Positions 10,801 to 17,900 of a stretch of DNA of 21,134 bases are shown here, piece by piece. A program made the position numbers and the translations under genes. Below the pieces are notes generated by a model. The model searched no databases. It saw nothing but the letters and a program-made list of their open reading frames with translations, and had not been told where the DNA came from. Numbering within the stretch: the stretch's first letter is position 1; every line of letters starts with the position of its first letter. Source of the stretch: JBMONI01 sp049324575 (GTDB lineage Bacteria; Omnitrophota; Omnitrophia; Omnitrophales; Aquincolibacteriaceae); the NCBI GenBank assembly GCA_049324575.1, contig JBMONI010000010.1, forward strand, positions 1 to 21,134, in the 5' to 3' direction.

Positions 10801-13800
10801 TCGATCGATTCTTTCTTCCTTCCCCATTCGCCGCTCCGCACCTCGGCGCGCGTCAATCCCCTTGCCGCTTCGATCATTTCCATCACCTGCCGGATCTCGT
10901 CAGGATCGTCCGTATGAAAGATCCGGTTGCCGAGGTCGCCGACCGGTTTTTTTGAGGGATCCGCGTTCTCGCTGTAATAAGACAGCATGACATGGAGACT
11001 CTCATTTTGTTGCATCGGCGCCGAACTTCCGGCCACGGGTTCTGCGATCTGCAAAGCCCCCGCGATCCCTTTTTCCTTCAGAAATTGATTGATATGTTCC
11101 AAAATCCCTTCGAGCAGATCGCTGCGGGAACTCTTCAAAGAAGCCGAAGCGGCTCCGCGTTCCAGGATCTTGATACGAACGCTATGCCACCCGTAAGCTG
11201 CGGGATCTTTGGCTCTGACGACCCCTTCCGCAAATTCTCCCGGCTTTCCGTCCACCCATTGCATCCCAGGGACCGCATCGCGCAACCATGACAAAATATC
11301 CCCGAAATCCTGCGTTCCGCTTTCCAAACGCGGGCCCAGATACTCGTCGCTCGCGGCCCGGATCGAGTCCTCGGGAGAACCCGAAGAAACCGAAGCGGCC
11401 TTGGCGGGAAGATGATTCTCAATCAAAAGACCGGCCAGGATCCCCGCGATCCCGGTGTAGAATTCTTCTGGATAGAATCGGCGTTCGATCTTCTGCTCGC
11501 GTTCCGCAGGCGTCAGGGGCGCGGCATAGGTCACGCTGATCCGCATGGCCTGGCGAAGCCGGTCCGGCACCGAGGCGATCCCCATCGTCTGAAGCGCTTC
11601 CGCCATTTCCGAGGAAGCCATCGCCTCTTCGACGCTTTGTTCAAGATCGTGTTTCCGGCCGGCCGCAAGAATGACCGCGCCGATCTTTTGCGCGGACTCA
11701 ATGAAAAACCGTTCCCACTGGAGCTGCGTTTCGGATTTTTCCTTAGTCTCCGGATCGCCCGGATCGGGAAAGAGACTTTTCAAACTGTGCTGGTACTGTA
11801 ACGGAAGCTCCATGCGCTGAGGTTCACGGACCGGTGCCGCCGGCATCGGATGGGATCCCCGACTCTGTTTGTCAAGCCAACGCTTCGTCCACCACCCCGC
11901 CGCAATAAGAACGCCGAGCAGGAGCACAGGCCCGAGAGTCCCGGCCCAAGATGCCACCGGCCATATCTGGGTCAGGAAATCGAGAACCATGGTCCGAACT
12001 TCGGCACGGGCCGCAGCGGCGGCCTGCTGGGGAATGCTCGCCATGAATTTTCCGAGGATCTCCGGGGAGATCCCCTGGGTGATGGACGGCGCCGAAGGGT
12101 CCTTCTTGTCGTTCCCTCCTCCTATCACCGAATCGTCGGCAGCAACCACAACTTTTATTTTGGGCGGAGGATAATCCGCGGCATATTCCTGCACGACTTT
12201 GCGGTACGCCTGGAATTCCTGCCAGTCGATCTCCTGAAATTCGTAATATCTCTCTCCCTGATAGCCGTCCATCACCCGTCGGTAGACTTCCCACCCGTTC
12301 TGCTCTTCTTCCTGCTGACTCGCCGTTGTCCAATCGCCCATGATCCTGCCGCGCGCCCGGCGTGTGACATCATATGAGATCCGGGTATGGCGCATGCGGT
12401 TGCGGATACCGATCCAGAAATCCATCGCTGAGTTCAAACCGATCGGGTAGGCGGTCTGCAGCTCCTGGTAAGCCGCCACCATCAGATAACCCATCAACTG
12501 GTTCGTAACGAGAAAAAGAGCGGCTCCGGAAAGCTTTCCACGGGCTATTTTTTTTCGGATAAACTGGACCAAGAACGCTTCGTCTGTTTTTTTGTTAGGG
12601 TTCGGGTCCTTGAAAAAATATCTCATCAGGCCGACTTTCGCGAATTCATCGATGTCTTTGAGAAGAAGCTTAAAAACCTCCTCGAGACTCGCCGCATTTT
12701 CTTTGCGGAGTAACTGATATTCCCCGAGGATCTCCATGAAACGGATCGCGCTGAAACGGCGGCGTTGCCCGGACAGCTTGACCAGTTCCGCCTGGATCCG
12801 CTGGACCGCCGGCTGAACGAGATCCATATGCACATAATGACTTGCGGACGGCTCTCCTCCTTGGCCGAATCCCGTTTTCATCTGACCGGCTTTGACCCGC
12901 TGAGCCAAGGCATACAAACTGGGAACGGCTTCCGGATCGACCATGAATTGATTGCTCGTCCTCATGTTTTCCGTTGCGAGATCGATCCCGGGTTCCCGGG
13001 CATGATATCGGAGATCATCATAAATATCGCTGATCTGCACGCCCCCCTCTGCGGCTTTTAAGAATTTTCTGGCCCGTAAACGGGCGACCCCTTCCTTCAT
13101 TTTTTTAACTTCCTCGCTGTCTTCTCCGGCCAATTCCACTTTAGGCGCGGCCCTCGCCGGCATAGGGGGAAGCTCCACCGCCTCAGGGCTTTGCCCCTCG
13201 CTTTCGGACGGCGGAAGAATGAGGTCGGGCGGATAGGCGGCCGAATCCGGAAAACGGGACGGGAGCGCGGCCGAAGCCTGTGTCGGCTCCTCGCCGGTCA
13301 ATGTCCGCTCGATGAGCTTGCGGCTACGCATATGCCGCAGAACCGCCTGCAATCCCGTCCAGTGTTCCTCCCGGAACCGGTAATCGGGACTGAGGATATC
13401 TTCGAAATCGACCGGTTGTTCGGCCCCGAGAACAAGCTTGCTGCCCCGTTGAAAGAAGTTCTCTTCCGCTTCATCGATATAAGCGGTAAAGAGAAACCAG
13501 CCGAGCACCGCATTCTTGAGCCGCGTTGCCAACATGTCCCGCAAAGGATCTTTTTTCCTTTCGGCCACTTCCACTTCCCTGACCATTTCCTGCATTTCGT
13601 TGTAGATCTGTCCCTGAGTCCCCCGGATCTCGCGGATGAGCGGCTGACTGGTCTCCAAAAGATCGAAGGCTCCGGTCTTGAACAACGCTAAAACGCATTC
13701 GTTGAGGCTCGCTTCCGAAAGACGCTCCAATAAATGGAAACGCGCCAAGGCCGCGAGCGCCTCATAGGGAGCGATCTTCCTTTTCTTTTCTTTAGCCCGG

Positions 13801-14927
13801 TCGCGCAAAAGCTTGATTTCTTTAAGAGCGTTCTGGATTGCCGCCGAGTCCACAGGCGGTTTCATCTGGCGTGTGGTCTTGACTTTGGCGGTCGCTCGGC
13901 CCGTGGCGGTCCGGGTCGAACGGAGTCCGCGGGTTGCCCGTCCGTCCGCCGCCCGGCTTTCCGCAGGCGCTCTCAAGGCTGTCCCCGAGATCTCGGGGGC
14001 CGCCACCGCGATCACTTTGGGGTTCTGCTTTTCTTTAGCCTCAGGCGCTTGACCGCTCGCAAAGAGCTTTCGGAAGATCACCCCCTGGATCACGGCCCGG
14101 TCCAGATCGTTCGTCTCCCGGAAGACCTTGATCATCTCTTCCAGACCCCGGATCAATGCGTGTCTCTCGGCATTCTGCTCCGGATCGAGCCTTTCCTCTG
14201 AAACACTGGTAGCGGCGGTACGCAAAAGCCGGAGATACTTCAGGAAATAATCCCGGGTCTCTTCTTGCCCCATTTGGTATCTTTCGAACAAGGCGCGTCG
14301 GCTGATCAGCCTTACGCGAAGATCTTCCGGCATCCCTTCGGTCCCGGCCGCCGGGACCGGCACGATCCCATTCTCTTCTTTCAAATGCCGTGTCCGCTCC
14401 TCGACATAGGTCAAAAATGAACGGGGATCGTTCTCATCCCCCAAATGCCGCAACTCCCGCAAGGTTTCGTCCAGAAGACCGAGCTCATTGTTCAGACTGA
14501 CAAAGGCCGCCCGGTAGGATTCGAGTTCCCGGGGAAGACCGCCCAGGGACGCCAATTCGTAGGCCGTTTCCGCAAGATCCTCCGTCGCCGGAAAATACCC
14601 ATAGTGTTCGATGATATTCCACTGGGCATCGAGACGGCGGCCGAGATAGCTTCGGAGATACTCCAGGCGTTCCTCCGTCAGCCCGATATAGGCCGTGATA
14701 AAATTCAGCGCCTCGGCAGGATAGGCCAGCCGGGAGCGGTCAAGGACCTCCCGGGTCGCGAAGATCCGGTCCCCGAAATTCTCTCTCAAAAGGTCCTTAT
14801 AAATAAAATTCCATTGTCGGCCCATAAAAACATAATCGAGGACCGCGATCTGGGCCGGAAGATCGAGGAGGTCGAATGCCGCCCGGTATTCCTGGATCCT
14901 CGAGACCCAGGGCTCGACCGCGGTCAA
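1848..14927 (-). CDS. Giant multidomain membrane protein, 4359 aa, repeated R-[AS]-E-x-R motif
   Basis: One uninterrupted frame runs from TTG at 14927 to TAA at 1848-1850. I do not recognise it as one family. Visible parts by residue: 1-970, mostly helical and charged, with an Ala/Arg/Thr-rich stretch near 330-360; membrane segments near 990-1013, 1392-1419 and 1770-1788, and pairs near 2147-2205, 2773-2836, 3080-3125 and 3866-3911; a beta-rich region about 1450-1680; a zinc-protease motif HEGNH at 1894-1898; an HD-type domain 2225-2445; a receiver-like domain 3408-3530. The motif R-[AS]-E-[VLAI]-R occurs 15 times, the last ending three residues before the stop. The start is uncertain: there is no good ribosome-binding site and the first ATG is codon 35. 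The frame upstream stays open back to a TAG at 14943-14945, which is the stop of the preceding gene in the same frame. Function is unknown; a membrane-anchored sensory or processing hub is my inference. Confidence 0.9.
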   Translation of the reverse strand: MTAVEPWVSRIQEYRAAFDLLDLPAQIAVLDYVFMGRQWNFIYKDLLRENFGDRIFATREVLDRSRLAYPAEALNFITAYIGLTEERLEYLRSYLGRRLDAQWNIIEHYGYFPATEDLAETAYELASLGGLPRELESYRAAFVSLNNELGLLDETLRELRHLGDENDPRSFLTYVEERTRHLKEENGIVPVPAAGTEGMPEDLRVRLISRRALFERYQMGQEETRDYFLKYLRLLRTAATSVSEERLDPEQNAERHALIRGLEEMIKVFRETNDLDRAVIQGVIFRKLFASGQAPEAKEKQNPKVIAVAAPEISGTALRAPAESRAADGRATRGLRSTRTATGRATAKVKTTRQMKPPVDSAAIQNALKEIKLLRDRAKEKKRKIAPYEALAALARFHLLERLSEASLNECVLALFKTGAFDLLETSQPLIREIRGTQGQIYNEMQEMVREVEVAERKKDPLRDMLATRLKNAVLGWFLFTAYIDEAEENFFQRGSKLVLGAEQPVDFEDILSPDYRFREEHWTGLQAVLRHMRSRKLIERTLTGEEPTQASAALPSRFPDSAAYPPDLILPPSESEGQSPEAVELPPMPARAAPKVELAGEDSEEVKKMKEGVARLRARKFLKAAEGGVQISDIYDDLRYHAREPGIDLATENMRTSNQFMVDPEAVPSLYALAQRVKAGQMKTGFGQGGEPSASHYVHMDLVQPAVQRIQAELVKLSGQRRRFSAIRFMEILGEYQLLRKENAASLEEVFKLLLKDIDEFAKVGLMRYFFKDPNPNKKTDEAFLVQFIRKKIARGKLSGAALFLVTNQLMGYLMVAAYQELQTAYPIGLNSAMDFWIGIRNRMRHTRISYDVTRRARGRIMGDWTTASQQEEEQNGWEVYRRVMDGYQGERYYEFQEIDWQEFQAYRKVVQEYAADYPPPKIKVVVAADDSVIGGGNDKKDPSAPSITQGISPEILGKFMASIPQQAAAAARAEVRTMVLDFLTQIWPVASWAGTLGPVLLLGVLIAAGWWTKRWLDKQSRGSHPMPAAPVREPQRMELPLQYQHSLKSLFPDPGDPETKEKSETQLQWERFFIESAQKIGAVILAAGRKHDLEQSVEEAMASSEMAEALQTMGIASVPDRLRQAMRISVTYAAPLTPAEREQKIERRFYPEEFYTGIAGILAGLLIENHLPAKAASVSSGSPEDSIRAASDEYLGPRLESGTQDFGDILSWLRDAVPGMQWVDGKPGEFAEGVVRAKDPAAYGWHSVRIKILERGAASASLKSSRSDLLEGILEHINQFLKEKGIAGALQIAEPVAGSSAPMQQNESLHVMLSYYSENADPSKKPVGDLGNRIFHTDDPDEIRQVMEMIEAARGLTRAEVRSGEWGRKKESIEGVTFPKRGIVEPEVRGLGFAALIGIGLGAALVGVFGLLLHLGVSGGWTDFGKMGEEKMMGLPKGSLRRVAVPPRTQAARSGTSTEYALFAIKNPRYKDRDHYLIIRYFHPDGARPRPTAYRIVQAPSREVRDPFDTDSRGNIYYSARNGDTLDLAELFSSFETDSPQYLELGKKIIASQVRLPKEAQVTVQDRFIPSRHAPQFLKYGVHDDRLYVLYRVDAGRAPWYFVVRFEKTKENEVLFSPRDFYILPWVPNPGGEKPRFIRDSPGLRAVEFGKGGPKLELDLPAGAFQPVPADLSRLKRRSEARLLLERSTKLLAVADALQGLPGFVKRKDRIRVAQRILEKIRTSAGRVSVEDLKVIPELKGIEEQELLARFQFAAAEPAEKTGFPRRWALGLLAVAGLGLASAAIYRSTKKPRGPQGASVPSKERPAELPVNIRRLSERMRKVADEYGFDPEAKRLAEVFIRRFEERGKIIYGSYDIAAEAPFALVHRDVVEVSEEIVMTAPPFMLFELMVHEGNHVDSVAVQKDKDAAMLAFLMYVKGTVERGDKSQGEEPGQDDTLLALTLRCYITALESERLAYRAGDGAFWDVMRRKGKQAIFGEIREAIAAVKNKEAQARLWWGSYQNFLSRSKDGKPDDRAILAYALKGFFKQGIAMTPFVRSLHKVFLAVLYERTGSRFLSITAGDTAQLSKVEVRDYPALLDWMVSEAKRLEVYDLSQPPRSELRSSGRDEKGTAGRSEPGLFRQMFVDWHASPWGDPMKVRIFGRFVISRFLIILPTAGLFSLIFGLLIVNPAVWAYSNDILVAVTFLLIAGGPFFPLLIYYPFYRAWKRSSRALLKREGERLPHKKIVPFLGARFPSLADFVDFLDRFKGKSGRVRQGFHSFEHGLELTYLNYLALKALGYPEEALVESRVATALHDLDVRPPYTAPKVSRTLELISESRDLREILLALDISRRAVEYLIYRTDYPWTEAHQAEFAGRGEAFRGNRAESLRERAEIMQFLDKAGAFLYLAPEGPEGNWHRAHELYKEWGRGDIPDEEFVRNQIAFMDLVRADPMFDKVLLRLPTWALKNWFDNYTYYTSRRAELREEEGLFDAEVPEALRRAVLALRDYAQAAGLDTDIRPRDDSTILVIHRTDFDTYTITVRGSEVTVQHEILIRDEKFSAEYAFEKDKASFRFEGSDGETGFEWPGAGLLAGFGWERGALALIVHDQGLHNRFVETKGDEYDDRGKRSKIGLGFDPPRLVLGVVWQKNRKKDSWDTLQFPMGEARELYFKVPQKTADIVRPPVPGEAVKPYGELVKFAQRAEPQDLVRYLREIEKTAPKALPHQIDTVRNILRNYRGGHFLAWQWGPALRKFEVLWKERKNPHYGTVLDLSIPAVRWKGEWHIGDWGKAFFWLALGSGVLSFMSLLFSVNPPADPGDLFVKDIRSQAYAAFLAFGGAGLVLGGIGAVIEGLQQWRFTRRERGEAAQKSGKRSELRAKSVEVKTVRGAARTIAGLLRVMVRAKSRRHPVVWVDFDYGIRRSNAVTGDGLYFVSESHYAEADQRMQLSARNERAWTFRDITTRWVGLSLPLEIGDKVVLESERGADAIQVVREPAQKRMRRGQRAEARQVRLMGQEVRPRRITYELAPTYRLILRWQRVFLHHSIVEARLERTDRPDWYREKFYSRLSWEEARELGWRHWFRVLNRSEARSPADGFLYQFFGNMPVLGVALAVGSGHTGELMTVGGVLLGTAALVGAGFWVFQRLLDRMNAVLYPDEPPAPSRNLRGLQKVRGKGRAEARLPGLQRDLDQFTVESQMGRTTLEALPGMLRRIFAKGNVDAIGLPLEEKKMVGKNYAAMLFRRWLMFRPWIKDARFYREVYKEEKRVENGQEPEAEREALSAEIRKALREREWLRKLWPLLGSSPYRIPWFLMEDVVEQYQPADLPTLLRLVAKYLRERDGRKGVTEYHLKIASYEKGDPLENSGVRGRMVVIVPADVPPSGLGRILGSLKPFIPGSRRAEVRNGPDVRETNPAEIVFTEDGRFQPIGKPILILVEDRPVEAENNARQLSRRLEGYQIVVTGSLSSARTALQIAQEVGTLKMVITDDQYPPDPDARFVQRNGSLLAANLWQQGIPAVLISSAIAEDLSLWEEQGFAIDKFDFDGFLDSERFREAVRARDFSAFIRRAEARVATQRALARTKGTRAEVRNPDEAMRQFELEVERRKPMRDRALREMLAGENLRVKPELLKLWRDEWTVHLPQIHWEPLERKVVLTNTAIDWQKFYRWMGDYVRNYLITPVGLFGLDNNALLLWNADTSSAKKPGIQGQEDTGAERAEVRSGKPNPISVEERLRRSRLSDLRVLGEFQAYDLRIPMLEFHGLTREELAAINKTSDLEMAQSIYALGLRRVAALKMAAKYIPDQLTVLGPAIAVKKLPWEVDQVLREMALELLAGSGTLSAEPGKTLSLRRADGTWVSSPVPEMMPVEELLQRIAELRARRSEIRKYATIGFVLMAGYGLLNIFAAKWVLAAWMIGIPVLVGLISVVWGVIDETVIKAHRMDRMVQATGKTAGLPVSENPWSWRSIRRKWREALRAVKGLFEDKRTKAARVRIAVPKAGPLPEGERVVAPPPVNIPAVAEPMVADPPVVMRKPSQRPVVPLVPEKHRFESFAEYQAKKARGENGGAEPVPPAMVPLPEAVKTGTERAAVQVVSYFLEDQGSPEAVAERIVLIVRSGVAAAELVEAVRRIAVEKLKSAWTQWALDRDRPLEEMSRGTDETAGLYRSSQNLELALRMFAPYLKQRAARGEGSYAVAFSVPVSRPFWDALEEAAPALGISKLILTSAMARGLSREKIAQLGIPVESVRDPESIRLGSLGVDNKALGVVQDEAGEDFRNEALIAVGIDPAGIEADPFMKETEYFIEIVTADYIARHVGAPADLGAPEKLQALMMGLFTEVFLLRDRIADYQDLISYKQGVFRLDRRSLDRLLAEYASRAEVRQSA
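4338..4706 (-). other. Receiver-like (REC) module within the giant protein
   Basis: Residues about 3408-3530 read ILILVEDRP (acid pair E3417/D3418), VITDDQYP (candidate phospho-acceptor D3467), VLISS (S3501/S3502 at the switch position) and a lysine (K3520, IDKFDFDG). Order and spacing match a CheY-like receiver. It lies between motif copies at 3380 and 3547. An EDR acid patch and DDQYP are somewhat atypical, so phosphorylation is plausible but unproven. Confidence 0.6.
7593..8255 (-). other. HD-domain phosphohydrolase-like module within the giant protein
   Basis: Residues about 2225-2445 show FHSFEHGLELTY (H2262, H2266) and ALHDLDVRPPYT (H2298, D2299), followed by FLDKAGAFLYLAPEG as a possible distal metal-binding segment. 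The order is that of HD and cyclic-nucleotide phosphodiesterase folds. The module follows a membrane hairpin (2147-2205) and is closed by the motif RAELR at 2463. The nucleotide or other substrate cannot be told from the sequence. Confidence 0.5.
8930..9485 (-). other. Gluzincin-like metalloprotease module within the giant protein
   Basis: Residues about 1815-2000 contain MLFELMVHEGNHVDSV, an HExxH zinc motif with H1894, E1895 and H1898. Some 55-60 residues later comes ALESERLAYRAG, with E1953 and E1955 as candidates for the third zinc ligand. Spacing and the E..AY context resemble many small HExxH proteases. A membrane segment at 1770-1788 precedes it. Fold and activity are inferred from the motif only; the substrate is unknown. 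Confidence 0.6.
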
Positions 14928-14942
14928 TTGGTCCGCGATCGC

Positions 14943-14945
14943 CTA
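14943..14945 (-). other. In-frame TAG between two collinear open frames
   Basis: The TAG ends the 1126-aa frame. In the same phase it is followed by GCG ATC GCG GAC CAA, then the TTG used as the giant gene's start. Without this codon a frame of about 5490 codons would run from 18323 to 1848. The local protein context reads EEAEHRG, stop, AIADQLTAVEPW. Confidence 0.9.
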
Positions 14946-17900
14946 TCCCCTGTGTTCGGCCTCTTCGCCGGTCAGCCCCTGGTTCAGTTTGCGGATCTCT
15001 TCATTCGCAATGACGACCCGCCGGTAGTCCGCCTCGCGGAAGCTGTAATCGAAGAACTGGAAACTGTTGACGTTGACTTTGCGCTTGATCTCCGGATCGA
15101 GCTTGGAATGCGGATCACGGATCATCATCAGGGTCGCCGGAGTCGTATTCTTAATCGGTCCTTCCTCGTACATATCGCGGAGTATGAATCCGAGGATCTT
15201 GTTGGCGACCGCTTTCCAGTCCCCCAGTTCCTTCGACCGTTTAACGGTGACGGATGAAAGATATCCCTTCCAGGAAACAATGCGGTCCTGCAATTCGGCA
15301 GGCGCATTGAAAAGGTCCCGGAAAAGGCGGCCCCGGAATTCTTCGGCCCCTTCGACAAGCAGACCGTAATGATCGAGGATCTTCAGGAATCCTCCGGGAC
15401 TCAGGCCGAATTCCGGCTCGAATCCGCGGATCGTTTGTTCGAGCGCCTGGTAAGCGAGCTTGCGATTTTGCTCCATGACTTTTTCGTTCATAACGGGCTT
15501 CGCACGTTTTTTGGCCAAGGTCTTCCATTGCCCCAGCCGTTTTTGTCTTACAAGGTAGCCGGTCAGCAGGAACAAAGCGATCCCGCCGGAGATCCCCGCG
15601 ATCCAGAGTCCCGGCAACCACCCCATAAAGTTGAATCCATAGGCCGCCGCAGCCGCGATCGCCGTAAAAACCCCTGTTCCGACAAGCCGGCGTATCTCCG
15701 CGCGCGGTTCCGGTTTCACAGGACCGGCGTCGGCGCGTGGGATCATCCGGATGAATAAAGACCGCTCTTTGAGGGCCGTCACTTCAAGACCAAGCCCATA
15801 GTGCCGGACATGGTCCCCTTTCTGCACACGGGTCTCTACGGTCGGACGCCCAGGATAAAAGATGCGCAGGAATATCTGGCCCGGGTGGTTCTCTTTGGAA
15901 ACAGCAAGAAAACCGGTATCCGATCCTTCGGGATACACAATCCAGCTGAGATGGGCCGGGACTTCGGTTTCGGCAATGATCGGAACTTCCAGGCGCGTTT
16001 CGGCTCGAGGAGTCGTAAGTCCGGGGCTCGGAGTTCGGCGTTCGGAGACAATGCCTCCACTTCGAATTTCAAGATCGGAACGGTCCATTCTCAATTCCGA
16101 GCGCCCGACTTTTAACTGTCCTCCCGGCACCAGAACATTGGCCGTATGGCCGTCGAGGATCGTCGAAGGCTGGAGAAGCGCCCGGATATGCTCCTGCGTG
16201 ATCCGGTGTTCGGCCTCGAGTTTCTTCAGGCCGTCGAGGAAACGGTCCATACGAGAAAGCCTCGCCGCTGTCTCCGCGGACAAACGGCCCGTGGCGCGGA
16301 TCTCATCGATGAATCGCGTGTAATGCGCCGCCTCGGCAAGGCGATTTTGATCCGCGAGATCCAGCAAGATCTGGTCGCGCCAGGCTTTTAACAGTCGGGA
16401 GTTGGGAGTCAGGAGTAGGGAGTCCTGTTTTGGGCCCCAAATACGGCTCCGAACTCCGGGCTCCGAACTCCGAACTTGAAGCAATTGATCACGAACATAC
16501 CTCACGAACGCTTTGTAAACCGAGATCTTTCCCTGTTCGGCTTCGTAATAGTCTTTCCAGGAAAGACGCCCTTCCATGTGTTCGCGGTAAGTCGAATGTT
16601 CGGGAACCGTCCCGATCTTCGGCATGACGAGGGCATAGGAGATCCCCGCCTCTCTCAGGCGCTCGATCACCCCTTCCGAGTGGAAACCGCCGGCGATGAA
16701 GAGAACGGCTTGGGGCCGCTTCGCTTTCTTCAAGTCGGGAGTCAGGAGTTCGGCGTTCGGAGTCCTGTCTTGGGTCAGAACATGTCTCCGGTCTCCGAAC
16801 TCCGGGCTCCGAGCTTCTTTTCCCATCAGCTTGACGATGTTCTTGAAGAACGCTTCGTCGCGCGCTTCGGCGTTTTGGTAGAAAGCGAAATGCGCTTTCA
16901 ATAAGTCGGGAGTCGGGAGTTCGGCGTTCGGAGTCTTGTCTTGGGTCAAAGCATGTCTCCATGCTCCGAACTCCATACTCCGAACTCTCTTCCAATCCTC
17001 CCTCGAAAGTTCAAGCGCCGCAAAACGTTTCGCAAGCGAGAGTTCTTCGCTGGCTTTGTCTAAATTTTTCTCTTCCTCATTCTTGTATAAAGACGCTTTC
17101 ACCGATCTTGCGTAGGCCTCGAACGCGTCGAAGAAACGCGTTCCCTTGATGTCGCGCATCCGGCGCGCATCGCCGATCAGGCCCGCCAAATGCGAAGACA
17201 GGTCGAGCGCGATCTTCTCGCGTTCCGCGACTTCTTGGAGGAACAGGCCGTAGGCATGCGCCGTCACCTGACCTGTCGAGAACTTCTGGGCCTCCGCGTT
17301 GAATCGCGCGAGTTTCGCCTGCTTTTCCTTCGACTCGGGAAGCGCTTTCAGAGCCGTGAGGATCCGGGCGGCAAGCTGTTTCACTTCCACCTCTGTTGAA
17401 ACTCCCTTGTAGGGCAGGTTTAAACCTGCCCTACTGTCGTCCTGCTTATTTAAACCTGCCCTACTGTCGTCCTGTTTATTTAAACCTGCCCTGCGAGAAT
17501 TCTGGTTATCCCAACCTGCCCTGCGGTCTTTTTCAGAAGTTTCTTCCGCCCGCTCGCCTTCCTTCAGGATCACTTCCAGCTCGCTCCCCTTCGCCGGCCG
17601 CTTCACCGCGGCAAGGGTTTTCAGCGTCTCGAGCAAATTCGCATGGTCGCCGTGGAAGGCTTCGAGCGCCTGGTCGATGGCATAAAGCTTTTCGTTATAA
17701 ATACTTTTCTTCTCGGCCTCTTGCCTCTGGGCTTCTTGCTTTAGGATGGCTCCGATCTCCGGCCCGGCTTTCATCGCTTCCTGATAAAGCCGAAGACCTT
17801 CTTCGTAGAGTTTCCAGTCCTCGACGCCGGCGAAATCCATGCCCTCTTCGAGGAAAATCGCGGCCGAGGCGACGCCGGTGAGCTCGCCCTTTTCATGCAG

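Larger units (their letters stand above)
1860..12008 (-). other. Fifteen copies of protein motif R-[AS]-E-[VLAI]-R inside the giant gene
   Basis: The first arginine of each copy falls at residues 974, 1360, 1680, 2101, 2463, 2855, 2986, 3068, 3158, 3380, 3547, 3565, 3695, 3859 and 4352. Example sites: RAEVR at 11994-12008, 10836-10850, 4776-4790, 3831-3845 and 1860-1874; RSELR at 8613-8627 and 6351-6365; RAEAR at 5958-5972 and 5442-5456; RSEIR at 3339-3353. Codons differ between copies (Arg as CGN or AGG, Ser as TCN or AGC), pointing to conservation at the protein level. A near variant, KVEVR, is at 8703-8717. None occurs before residue 974. Confidence 0.9.

Noticed and set aside
14943..14945. 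TAG as a pyrrolysine or selenocysteine-like recoding codon
   Set aside because: No tRNA or synthetase evidence is in the window, TAG appears only once at a gene junction, and the other genes end with ordinary TAA or TGA. A point mutation or a real gene end is simpler.
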